Both the position numbers and the translations under genes were made by a program. Below, piece by piece: positions 1 to 5,322 of a stretch of 7,749 nucleotides of DNA. The first letter of the stretch is position 1; each line of letters starts with the position of its first letter. The DNA is taken from contig CAXMUH010000060.1 in NCBI GenBank assembly GCA_964196565.1, positions 1-7,749 of the forward strand, in the 5' to 3' direction. The notes beneath the pieces were generated by a model. That model searched no databases. It had not been told where the DNA came from and was given only the letters and a program-made list of their open reading frames with translations. Source of the DNA: 2-12-FULL-42-15 sp964196565 (lineage in GTDB: Bacteria; Pseudomonadota; Gammaproteobacteria; Coxiellales; Coxiellaceae).

Positions 1-609
1 TCGGTGATTGAGGCGATGGTGGCGGCACCATTGGTGGCGCTTGGAATTACCCATCCAGAAAATCACGATATATTGGGTAAGGGTGAACAAGCGGTGATGT
101 TATTATTGGGTGTTTTTATTCAACCCAGTTTATTAGTGATCGGATTAATTGCTGGAATTATTTTCTCTTTTGTTTCATTTCAGTTATTAATTTATAGTTT
201 TTCCGGTTTTGTGCTGGATATTATGTCGAGCACGCCCAATCCTGGGCATCACAGTAATAATATTTTAGCTTCGGTGGTATCCAGTCCATTGTGGAGCGGA
301 TCGATTTTATTATCGCAGCCGTTGTTGCTGGTGGTGTTTTGTACTTTAACTTATACATTATTAACCCAATCGTTTAGTTTGGTGTTTGTATTGCGTGATA
401 ATGTAATGCGTTGGATTGGTGCCCCAGGTTCTGGGTTGCAAAGTCCCGAGCAACTGGTTGGCGATACCAAGGGCGCGATTTCTGGTATGGGTAAAGCCAC
501 AGGTGATATGGCGAGCTCTGTTTCGACTGGTGGGGCAAAAACAGCTGAAGCTGGTGCACAAGCAATTAATGAAGGTAAAGAACCTGGAGGGGATGTAAAA
601 CCTGAATGA
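1..609 (+). CDS. dotA: DotA/TraY-family type IVB secretion protein, C-terminal part (5' end outside window)
   Basis: The frame is open from base 1 and ends at TGA 607-609, giving 202 residues that match residues 591-797 of the complete DotA at 2223-4616. DotA is a polytopic inner-membrane protein of the Dot/Icm (type IVB) machine, needed for effector translocation in Legionella. Visible here are the family-like GKGEQAVMLLLGVFIQPS block, a long hydrophobic stretch around residues 31-58, another around residues 100-130, and the DNVMRWIGAPGSG motif before a soluble Gly/Ala-rich tail. The GTG at base 4 is an internal Val, not a start. The first 119 nt are identical to the middle copy and then diverge. 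The tail after GMGKATGD differs completely from the middle copy. The frame continues after TGA for 13 Gly/Ala-rich codons to TAG 649-651, so the C-terminus may have been shortened. The family call is firm; whether this copy is functional depends on its unseen 5' part. Confidence 0.9.
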   Translation, partial: SVIEAMVAAPLVALGITHPENHDILGKGEQAVMLLLGVFIQPSLLVIGLIAGIIFSFVSFQLLIYSFSGFVLDIMSSTPNPGHHSNNILASVVSSPLWSGSILLSQPLLLVVFCTLTYTLLTQSFSLVFVLRDNVMRWIGAPGSGLQSPEQLVGDTKGAISGMGKATGDMASSVSTGGAKTAEAGAQAINEGKEPGGDVKPE

Positions 610-686
610 GATGGTGGCGTAGGAGCTGCCGGAGGAGCTGCCGCAGTATAGCTAAAAAGCGACAAAATATTTTCATAAATACCTTG

Positions 687-721
687 AGGCCAAGCTTTTA
701 TAGAACTTGGCCTTTTTTTTT
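687..721 (+). terminator. Rho-independent terminator after the left dotA
   Basis: AGGCCAAG (687-694) pairs perfectly with CTTGGCCT (706-713) across an 11-nt loop, and nine T residues run from 713 to 721. It lies 78 nt after the dotA stop on the same strand. It should end the left icmV-dotA transcript, which makes the next cassette depend on its own promoter. No comparable stem with a T-run follows the middle dotA. Confidence 0.88.
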
Positions 722-778
722 GGTTCCATTTACGCAATGATGAGAGAGTAGCAAGTAAAATCAACAGCTTGCCGCACC

Positions 779-807
779 CAACTAGGCGTAGCGGATACGC
801 CTAGTTG
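779..807. repeat. Perfect 12-bp inverted repeat (hairpin), REP-like or secondary terminator
   Basis: CAACTAGGCGTA (779-790) and TACGCCTAGTTG (796-807) are perfect inverted copies around a GCGGA loop. A weak T-rich tail (TATTTTG) follows, so it could be a back-up terminator. The internal word CTAGGCGTAGCGG (782-794) recurs inverted as CCGCTACGCCTAG at 1059-1071, and CCGCTACGC occurs again at 887-895. This dispersal fits a small REP-like repeat family better than a terminator alone. The rest of 722-950 contains no gene I can recognise. Confidence 0.6.
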
Positions 808-949
808 TATTTTGTAATTAAATCCTCACAAATGCCGTCGCAAGTATTTCGAACTCAGCTTCACTCAACTGTGTGGGTTCATTCTGCCGCTACGCAAAAA
901 TGATTGTTTCCCCTCTTTGAATAATTACTGATTTTTCATCATTGCACAA

Positions 950-1046
950 ATGGAGTAACTACCAGGAGTAAATACCATGGCATTTATATTTCTTGTTTCG
1001 ATAGTTGCTCTAACTCAAATATTTTTATCCTAATAATTAATTTTTC
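950..1046. repeat. Spacer block shared between cassettes, copy 1
   Basis: This stretch aligns with 4739-4829 in the next spacer, including the identical word TCCTAATAATTAATTTTT at its end, so the duplicated unit extends past dotA. It opens with a 13-bp tandem repeat, GGAGTAACTACCA (952-964) and GGAGTAAATACCA (965-977), one mismatch apart. An 18-codon frame (ATG 977 to TAA 1031-1033), preceded by AGGAG, is kept in length in the other copy. The differences between copies fall on codon positions 1 and 2 at least as often as on position 3, so I see no sign of selection on a peptide. Function is unknown; a regulatory or RNA element or a plain duplication relic are all possible. Confidence 0.6.
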
Positions 1047-1092
1047 AACTATGCGTACCCGCTACGCCTAGATGGTATCTTTTACTTTTTGA

Positions 1093-1362
1093 ACATCGGA
1101 ACAACTCTATGATTTCATTCCTATGGATATTGGACTTCCGGATATCAGTGGAATCGAGGTAACAAAACTCATTCGTCAAACAAAAAATGTGAATTGTAAA
1201 ACACCGATCATCGCTTTAACGGCACACGCATCTGATTATGACAAAGCGCGCTGCATCACGTCAGGTGTCAGTGACTTTTTAACAAAACCCGCATCCTATG
1301 TTAGCTTTAAAAAAATATTACAAAAATATCAAGTTGCTTCAAATAATGGGGTCAAGACTTGA
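1093..1362 (+). pseudogene. Response-regulator receiver (CheY-like) domain fragment
   Basis: The frame is open from 1093 (after TGA 1090-1092) and reads TSEQLYDFIPMDIGLPDISG, the usual run into a receiver phospho-acceptor loop. Homology therefore starts upstream of ATG 1123, and that ATG is not a natural start. Numbered from it, phospho-acceptor Asp2, Thr33 (IIALTAHA) and Lys55 (FLTKPAS) of the receiver fold are present. The N-terminal third, with the acidic Mg-binding pair, is missing, and no kinase or DNA-binding domain is attached. The style (MDIGLPDISGIEVTKLIRQT) resembles receivers at the end of hybrid sensor kinases. The last codons, GVKT and the stop, lie inside the palindrome at 1344-1370, so the 3' end was set by an insertion or rearrangement. 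I call it a broken remnant carried in the spacer. Less likely, it is a translated single-domain stub. Confidence 0.75.
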
Positions 1363-1370
1363 CCCCATTA
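1344..1370. repeat. 27-bp palindrome (13-bp arms, 1-nt centre), REP/transposon-end-like
   Basis: TAATGGGGTCAAG (1344-1356) and CTTGACCCCATTA (1358-1370) are perfect inverted copies around a single A. The GGGGTCAAG/CTTGACCCC word resembles termini that I recall beside REP-associated Y1 transposases in many gammaproteobacteria; that link is from memory and unverified. It supplies the stop codon of the receiver fragment and so marks the junction of a rearrangement. No T-run follows, so it is not a normal terminator. Confidence 0.65.
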
Positions 1371-1643
1371 CCCCTGACCACTTAAAGCACAGTCAATTTA
1401 ACGTGTGCTGTGCATTGATCTAAATAACCGTAAGCGGGCAGCATGCGCAGCGGCAACGTTATTCAATTCTAGAATTGATCTCATATCCAAAATGATTTCA
1501 TTACATGGGCTGACGATCGTATAATGGCCGAAAGTAATAAGTAAGTTATTTCATTTGTCAGAGGACTAATTAATGACTTATCAAACTGCTTAAATCTACT
1601 TTTTAGGCTTATAAATCGGAAGCGCCTCTTAAACCACATGTTG
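1371..1643. other. Non-coding spacer with short palindromes and an isolated TATAAT
   Basis: I recognise no gene here. The stretch holds overlapping alternatives GCACAG/CTGTGC (1387-1392 with 1408-1413), a perfect 16-bp palindrome TCAATTCTAGAATTGA (1463-1478), and a consensus -10 hexamer TATAAT (1520-1525) with only a poor -35 (TTTCAT, 1497-1502). A six-codon frame, MTYQTA (1573-1593), follows GAGGA with good spacing, but it lies upstream of the likely icmV promoter. The palindrome centred 50 bp upstream of TATAAT is operator-like. Whether any transcript starts here is unknown. Confidence 0.35.
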
Positions 1644-1688
1644 CTTAAGAGGCACTTACCCTTACCCTTAAGCTTTTACTGATAGTAT
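1644..1688 (+). promoter_or_regulatory. Probable PmrA-box-type promoter of the middle icmV-dotA cassette
   Basis: CTTAAG (1644), CTTACC (1655) and CTTAAG (1667) form direct repeats at 11- and 12-bp spacing, and TAGTAT (1683-1688) is a -10 candidate 16 nt after the start of the last repeat. The next cassette has the same layout with the same 16-nt offset (5077 to 5093). In Legionella and Coxiella, PmrA is known to control icm/dot genes through tandem cTTAAtatT-like repeats one helical turn apart, which this resembles. The first repeat also lies in the right arm of a 9-bp dyad, GCCTCTTAA (1624-1632) with TTAAGAGGC (1645-1653). The start site would fall about 80 nt upstream of icmV. The assignment to PmrA is inference. 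Confidence 0.55.
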
Positions 1689-1773
1689 AAATATCTGGTG
1701 TACTATTACTCGAGAATATCAGTTGCTTGTGAGATCGTTAGATTCTATTCATTAAATTTCCAATGGGGTTACC

Positions 1774-2226
1774 GTGGGTTTATTCAAAACAATGAAAAAA
1801 GGCCTGTCCTCTGGATTTTCGCCCAAACGTTGGGTTGGTCTCGAGCACGTTAAAGCCAATGGGAAAATTGTCGCAGACCTTGCTAAAGATCTGGTTGAAG
1901 ATAAATCTAAGTCAAGTGCGCTAAAAGAGAAGTATCAAGCTAGCTGGGATTCGATGACGCCAAAGGAATTTGCAGCGCGCAAGCGCTTTGCTGTTGTGTT
2001 TATGGTTGTGTATGTATTGGTGGGAATTAGTTTAATTGGGTACGCATGGTATTTGTGGTTTAGTAGAAGTCTTATTTTGCCGGGATGCATTTCATTCGCA
2101 ATGGCGTTGCTTGTATTTACCTATTCATTACGTGAATTAATGGTATATGCACAAATCCGCCTTCAAAGGAAACATTTAAAGTTAAGGGACTTGTTTACTT
2201 ACCTTATCAAAGGCTTTCCAAAATGA
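1774..2226 (+). CDS. icmV: IcmV-like type IVB secretion protein, middle cassette
   Basis: A 150-residue protein with a basic, soluble N-terminal part (1-70) and two predicted membrane segments at about 72-95 and 99-118, followed by a basic helix (QRKHLKLRDL). Size, two-helix topology and position directly before dotA match IcmV of the Dot/Icm system, where icmV and dotA are neighbours. IcmV is an inner-membrane component whose exact role is poorly defined. The call rests on context and topology more than on a motif. GTG 1774 is chosen because MGLFKT and the upstream CCAATGGGGTT are conserved in the next cassette, with GGGG at 1765-1768 as a weak ribosome site. The alternative ATG 1792 (Met7) is not conserved (GTG, Val, in the other copy). 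The stop overlaps the dotA start in ATGA (2223-2226), implying translational coupling. Confidence 0.82.
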   Translation: MGLFKTMKKGLSSGFSPKRWVGLEHVKANGKIVADLAKDLVEDKSKSSALKEKYQASWDSMTPKEFAARKRFAVVFMVVYVLVGISLIGYAWYLWFSRSLILPGCISFAMALLVFTYSLRELMVYAQIRLQRKHLKLRDLFTYLIKGFPK

Positions 2227-4616
2227 AAAAAATACTCACTTTACTTTTTCTACTTTCCTGTTGTTCGTTTGCATTCGCTGATAGTTCATCGAGTATTTTA
2301 CACCCAGCAGCCCTTAGCAATTATACCGATTTATCGCTTAATTATTTAGGCCAGATTTTTGGCACCGTGGGGACAGTACTCGCGGGTGGGCAGTCGCAAA
2401 TGATGGGCAAGCTGTTTTATACCTTAAATAACGGTATATTATTAATTAGTGTGGTGGTGATCGTTTATTCGGTATTGATGTCTTCGGTTCGTCTCGCCAG
2501 CGAAGGTGTGTCCATTGCGCAAGGTAAATCAACCTTAAAGAGCTTATTTAAATTAGCCCTCGGTATTGCGATTATTATTCCAAGCCCGGCAACCGGTTAT
2601 TCTGTCATCCAAACCATTGTGATGAAGGTGGTGATCGAAGGCGTCGGTCTTGCAGACAGCATTTGGGACAGCGGATTAAATTATTTAAATGACGGTGGTG
2701 TGGTCTGGGCGAAGCCTGCAGGAGGCAATAGTCAGACTAATTACGTCACCACCAATAATATCAAAAGCATATACGGTGATAGCAGTCCCGCTTTCGCGTC
2801 ACAGATTTTTGCTGATGAAGTGTGTATGTATGGTTCTCGCGATCCACTATCCGTAGCGCAACCCGATAATTCGGGTAATCCAGTTGCAGCAACGGCGCCG
2901 AATCGACCTAATTTTAATGTCTATGCTGATGATACTACGCATACGTTTAATTTCCCGGGGCTTAACGATGGCGCAACAAGTGGCAGTGCGTGTGGTTCCG
3001 TGTCGTGGAATGTAAAAAATGCGTGTAGCACAGACTCTAATTGTAGTGTTGCTCGAACAGCAATGTCATCGATGGTAACGGGTTTATTACCGTTAGCTAA
3101 AAAATATTATTGTTCACAAAACCCAGGCAGTAATACTTGTCGGGATGTTAACTCGACTCTGCCAAAAGATGCCTATCCAATTATGTTAAATTCAATGTTA
3201 AATTACTATTCAGCGATTCAAGTTTATGCTGCAATAAATGGTAAAACAGCTGATAAAAATAAAACGACGTTTATTGCCGATGCAGAAGCTGAAGGTTGGC
3301 TTAATGCCGGGCGTTATTTTTGGGATGTGATGCGTTTCAGCGCGAATAGTTCTGCGGCGCTGGATTTATCAACTTATGTATCTACTGTAAGTAGCCCAAC
3401 CTGGCCTACTCCTATGCCGACGAACTTAAATAAGATTGTCAAAGGCGCGAGTTTGGCGATCGCAGGCTATGCGCTAACTGGTACGGGTGTATCAACTGGA
3501 TTTCAAAAATATATCAATGACATTTATGGCAGTATGCATGCTGCTGGTGTTAGTGGTGGTGACCACAGTTCGCATCTTATTATAGGCGGTGCCGCGGCGG
3601 GTGTTATTGGCCCGACCTATATTGCTCCGGGTGTTGGGATGGCCTTGACTGCAGCAGCTTCAGGGTTGGATGTGATTGGTAATATGTTTAAGCATGTCGG
3701 TGATCATCCGAATCCTTTAGGTTTTTTGTATAGTTTGGGGCAGGCATGTCTTAAGTTAACGATTGCTATTTGGGTTATTGGCGGAGTTGGAATTACTGTT
3801 GGAATATTGGCTGCTGGTTTTTGTCAAGCCTCAAACCCTTTTGCACCAGCACAGGCTGCTATGGCTCAATGGATGTCACCAATGATTAGTATGATCTGCA
3901 CTATGCTGTGGGCGGCTGGATTCTTTTTAAGTTATTATGTGCCGCTGTATCCGTATATGATTTTTCTGTTTGCTTCGGTGGGGTGGTTTATCTCGGTGAT
4001 TGAGGCGATGGTGGCGGCACCATTGGTGGCGCTTGGAATTACCCATCCAGAAAATCACGATATATTGGGTAAGGGTGAACAAGCGGTGATGTTATTATTG
4101 GGTGTTTTTATCCAGCCCAGTTTATTAGTGATTGGATTAATTGCGGGAATTATTTTCTGCTATGTTTCTTTTCAGTTATTAATCTATAGCTTCTCTGGTT
4201 TTATGATGGATATTATGGGGAGCTCACCTCGTCTTGGTCACACCAGTAATATTTTAGCTGCTGCGACGGGTAGCCATATGTGGGATGGGTCGATTCTTTT
4301 ATCGCAACCACTACTTTTAATCGTGTTTTGCACCTTAACTTATACGCTTTTAACTCAGTCATTTAGCTTGGTGTTTATCTTGCGCGACAATGTGATGCGT
4401 TGGATTGGTGCCCCCGGTTCTGGATTGCCAAGTCCCGAGCAATTGGTTGGCGATACCAAAGGTGCTATTTCCGGTATGGGTAAAGCTACAGGTGATGCAT
4501 CGTCTCAAATATCTACGTCAGGAGCTGCATCAGCATCTAGTGGATATGTGAAGGGACTTAAAGAGGGGATAAAGGAAGACGGGGGTGGTGGCGGGGATGT
4601 TGATGTTGGTGGCTAA
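2223..4616 (+). CDS. dotA: DotA/TraY-family type IVB secretion protein, complete (797 aa)
   Basis: Polytopic inner-membrane component of the Dot/Icm machine. Residues 1-19 look like a cleavable signal (AFA before Asp20); the LSC at 11-13 could alternatively be read as a weak lipobox. Hydrophobic segments lie near 72-88, 108-121, 452-480, 509-533, 553-573, 576-594, 621-650 and 691-719. Between about 144 and 404 is a soluble, probably periplasmic region with six cysteines (201, 257, 268, 274, 297, 306), all kept in the right-hand copy. Family-like stretches are SSVRLASEGV (87-96), LGKGEQAVMLLLGVFIQPS (615-633) and DNVMRWIG (722-729); the tail is Gly/Ser rich. It is shorter than L. pneumophila DotA (about 1050 residues). 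ATG 2223 overlaps icmV, with AAAGG (2209-2213) as ribosome site. The gene is mosaic: like the left copy before about 4071-4111 and like the right copy after. GGTGGCT/AGCCACC spans the stop (4608-4622) without a T-run, so termination here is uncertain. Confidence 0.95.
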   Translation: MKKILTLLFLLSCCSFAFADSSSSILHPAALSNYTDLSLNYLGQIFGTVGTVLAGGQSQMMGKLFYTLNNGILLISVVVIVYSVLMSSVRLASEGVSIAQGKSTLKSLFKLALGIAIIIPSPATGYSVIQTIVMKVVIEGVGLADSIWDSGLNYLNDGGVVWAKPAGGNSQTNYVTTNNIKSIYGDSSPAFASQIFADEVCMYGSRDPLSVAQPDNSGNPVAATAPNRPNFNVYADDTTHTFNFPGLNDGATSGSACGSVSWNVKNACSTDSNCSVARTAMSSMVTGLLPLAKKYYCSQNPGSNTCRDVNSTLPKDAYPIMLNSMLNYYSAIQVYAAINGKTADKNKTTFIADAEAEGWLNAGRYFWDVMRFSANSSAALDLSTYVSTVSSPTWPTPMPTNLNKIVKGASLAIAGYALTGTGVSTGFQKYINDIYGSMHAAGVSGGDHSSHLIIGGAAAGVIGPTYIAPGVGMALTAAASGLDVIGNMFKHVGDHPNPLGFLYSLGQACLKLTIAIWVIGGVGITVGILAAGFCQASNPFAPAQAAMAQWMSPMISMICTMLWAAGFFLSYYVPLYPYMIFLFASVGWFISVIEAMVAAPLVALGITHPENHDILGKGEQAVMLLLGVFIQPSLLVIGLIAGIIFCYVSFQLLIYSFSGFMMDIMGSSPRLGHTSNILAAATGSHMWDGSILLSQPLLLIVFCTLTYTLLTQSFSLVFILRDNVMRWIGAPGSGLPSPEQLVGDTKGAISGMGKATGDASSQISTSGAASASSGYVKGLKEGIKEDGGGGGDVDVGG

Positions 4617-4691
4617 GCCACCTCGCAATGCTTCCCGGCCGACAAAGCCTGTCCTCTGCGAAGCGTGGGGATCGTCCGCGGCTGCGCCTAC
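4617..4691. other. GC-rich patch after the middle dotA
   Basis: These 75 bases are about 68% G+C, well above the flanking genes and in sharp contrast to the AT-rich stretch that follows. The patch contains CCGCGG and several short, imperfect stems (for example GACA/TGTC around AAGCC), but no clean terminator. It has no counterpart after the left dotA, where a true terminator sits instead. It resembles a REP-type or foreign repeat insertion; I cannot name it. Confidence 0.35.
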
Positions 4692-4728
4692 ATCTGATCT
4701 AATTTTAATTTTGTTTGGCTGCGTAAAT

Positions 4729-4829
4729 GCAGTAACTACAATGGAGTAGCTACCGTGGTATTTATATTTTATGCTTCAATGGTCGATCTAGATCAAATAT
4801 CATTATCCTAATAATTAATTTTTTAATTT
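4729..4829. repeat. Spacer block shared between cassettes, copy 2
   Basis: Counterpart of 950-1046. It begins with a 14-bp imperfect tandem repeat, GCAGTAACTACAAT (4729-4742) and GGAGTAGCTACCGT (4743-4756), whose second unit contains the palindrome GTAGCTAC (4746-4753). An 18-codon frame of the same length as in copy 1 runs from GTG 4755 to TAA 4809-4811, but its residues are poorly kept. The block ends in the same TCCTAATAATTAATTTTT word. Homology with the first spacer stops soon after and resumes at the promoter. Confidence 0.6.
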
Positions 4830-5054
4830 CCAGAACTCTGCCTCAATTAATAAATTCGAGACTGCGTTTCGCTTGCTAAGATAAATATGCAATGTATATT
4901 GGTATATTATGATGGGTCAATAAATCCGATTGAATTATTTTGGAATTTATTTAATTAAAATACTTGAGTATAATATTCAATTAATACCTACGTATAAATA
5001 CTTTTATTCCTTTTAAGTATAAAGTAAATGCCTTTTTTAAATAAAATGCACGGC
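4830..5054. other. Very AT-rich spacer upstream of the right cassette promoter
   Basis: No gene is visible. From 4921 to 5040 only 22 of 120 bases are G or C (about 18%), with many A and T tracts and the hexamer TATAAT at 4969-4974 that lacks a good -35. Such a stretch directly upstream of a regulated promoter could be curved DNA, an UP-like region or a nucleoid-protein site. Sequence alone cannot choose among these. Confidence 0.4.
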
Positions 5055-5098
5055 CTTAAGAATTTCTTAAGCTTCCCTTAATTTTCTTCTGTTAGCAT
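5055..5098 (+). promoter_or_regulatory. Probable PmrA-box-type promoter of the right icmV-dotA cassette
   Basis: CTTAAG (5055), CTTAAG (5066) and CTTAAT (5077) repeat at exactly 11-bp intervals, one helical turn, and TAGCAT (5093-5098) is a -10 candidate 16 nt after the last repeat begins. The first two also form a dyad, CTTAAGAA (5055-5062) and TTCTTAAG (5064-5071) around one T. Layout and offset match the middle cassette (1644-1688). Tandem cTTAAtatT-type repeats are the known PmrA-binding pattern upstream of icm/dot genes in Legionella and Coxiella. The leader from the -10 to icmV is 224 nt here against 85 nt in the middle cassette; the excess is the inserted element at 5169-5300 plus its target duplication. 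Confidence 0.6.
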
Positions 5099-5168
5099 AG
5101 ACCTATCTGAGAGCTCCTAGCTTTTTAACAAGCATTAGTTTTTAGCTCGCATTTTATTTATTAAAATT

Positions 5169-5300
5169 ACGTCGTGCTCAACTTTTTAGGAGGGTTGTTT
5201 TGTTTTCAGGGTGTTACGACCATGGAAGGTAAGAAGTATCAAGCACAGGATGTGTGTCCCTTAAAACAAAACAACCCCTCCTCAAAAGTTGAGCACCGCG
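5169..5300. mobile_element. MITE-like element, 132 bp, with long terminal inverted repeats and 8-bp target duplication
   Basis: The left arm (5170-5206) and right arm (5263-5300) pair along their lengths: GTGCTCAACTTTT (5174-5186) is perfectly inverted at 5284-5296, and the inner AGGAGGG...TTGTTTTGTTTT pairs with only one mismatch and one bulged C. The roughly 56-nt centre has no coding frame of note. TTAAAATT occurs on both sides (5161-5168 and 5301-5308). Deleting the element and one TTAAAATT restores a leader that aligns with that of the middle cassette: ATTCTATTCATTAAATTTCC (1742-1761) against ATTTTATTTATTAAAATTCC. This empty site is strong evidence for transposition rather than local folding. 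No transposase is present, so it would be non-autonomous; the family is unassigned. It now forms a long hairpin in the icmV leader, ending 22 nt before GTG. Confidence 0.8.
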
Positions 5301-5322
5301 TTAAAATTCCAATGGGGTTGTT

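Noticed and set aside
351..764. Minus-strand open frames opposite the left dotA tail, 60-137 codons
   Set aside because: They are antisense to a clearly conserved DotA C-terminus, span its terminator, and have no family-like motifs or ribosome site.
830..898. Minus-strand fragment reading RQNEPTQLSEAEFEILATAFVRI between two stops
   Set aside because: It looks protein-like but is only 23 residues, has no start with a ribosome site, and I cannot tie it to a family. It may be a remnant, but support is too thin.
952..977. Tandem GGAGTAACTACCA units as a CRISPR or iteron array
   Set aside because: Only two adjacent units, with no spacers and no further copies, so neither a CRISPR array nor an origin is supported.
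1573..1593. Six-codon frame MTYQTA with GAGGA upstream, as an attenuator leader peptide
   Set aside because: It lies upstream of the likely icmV promoter and has no run of regulatory codons. The following 9-bp dyad (1624-1653) lacks a T-run.
5174..5296. Long inverted repeat read as an intrinsic terminator upstream of icmV
   Set aside because: No T-run follows the right arm (it is followed by CGCGTTAAAATT), and the 8-bp flanking duplication with a reconstructable empty site fits a mobile element better.
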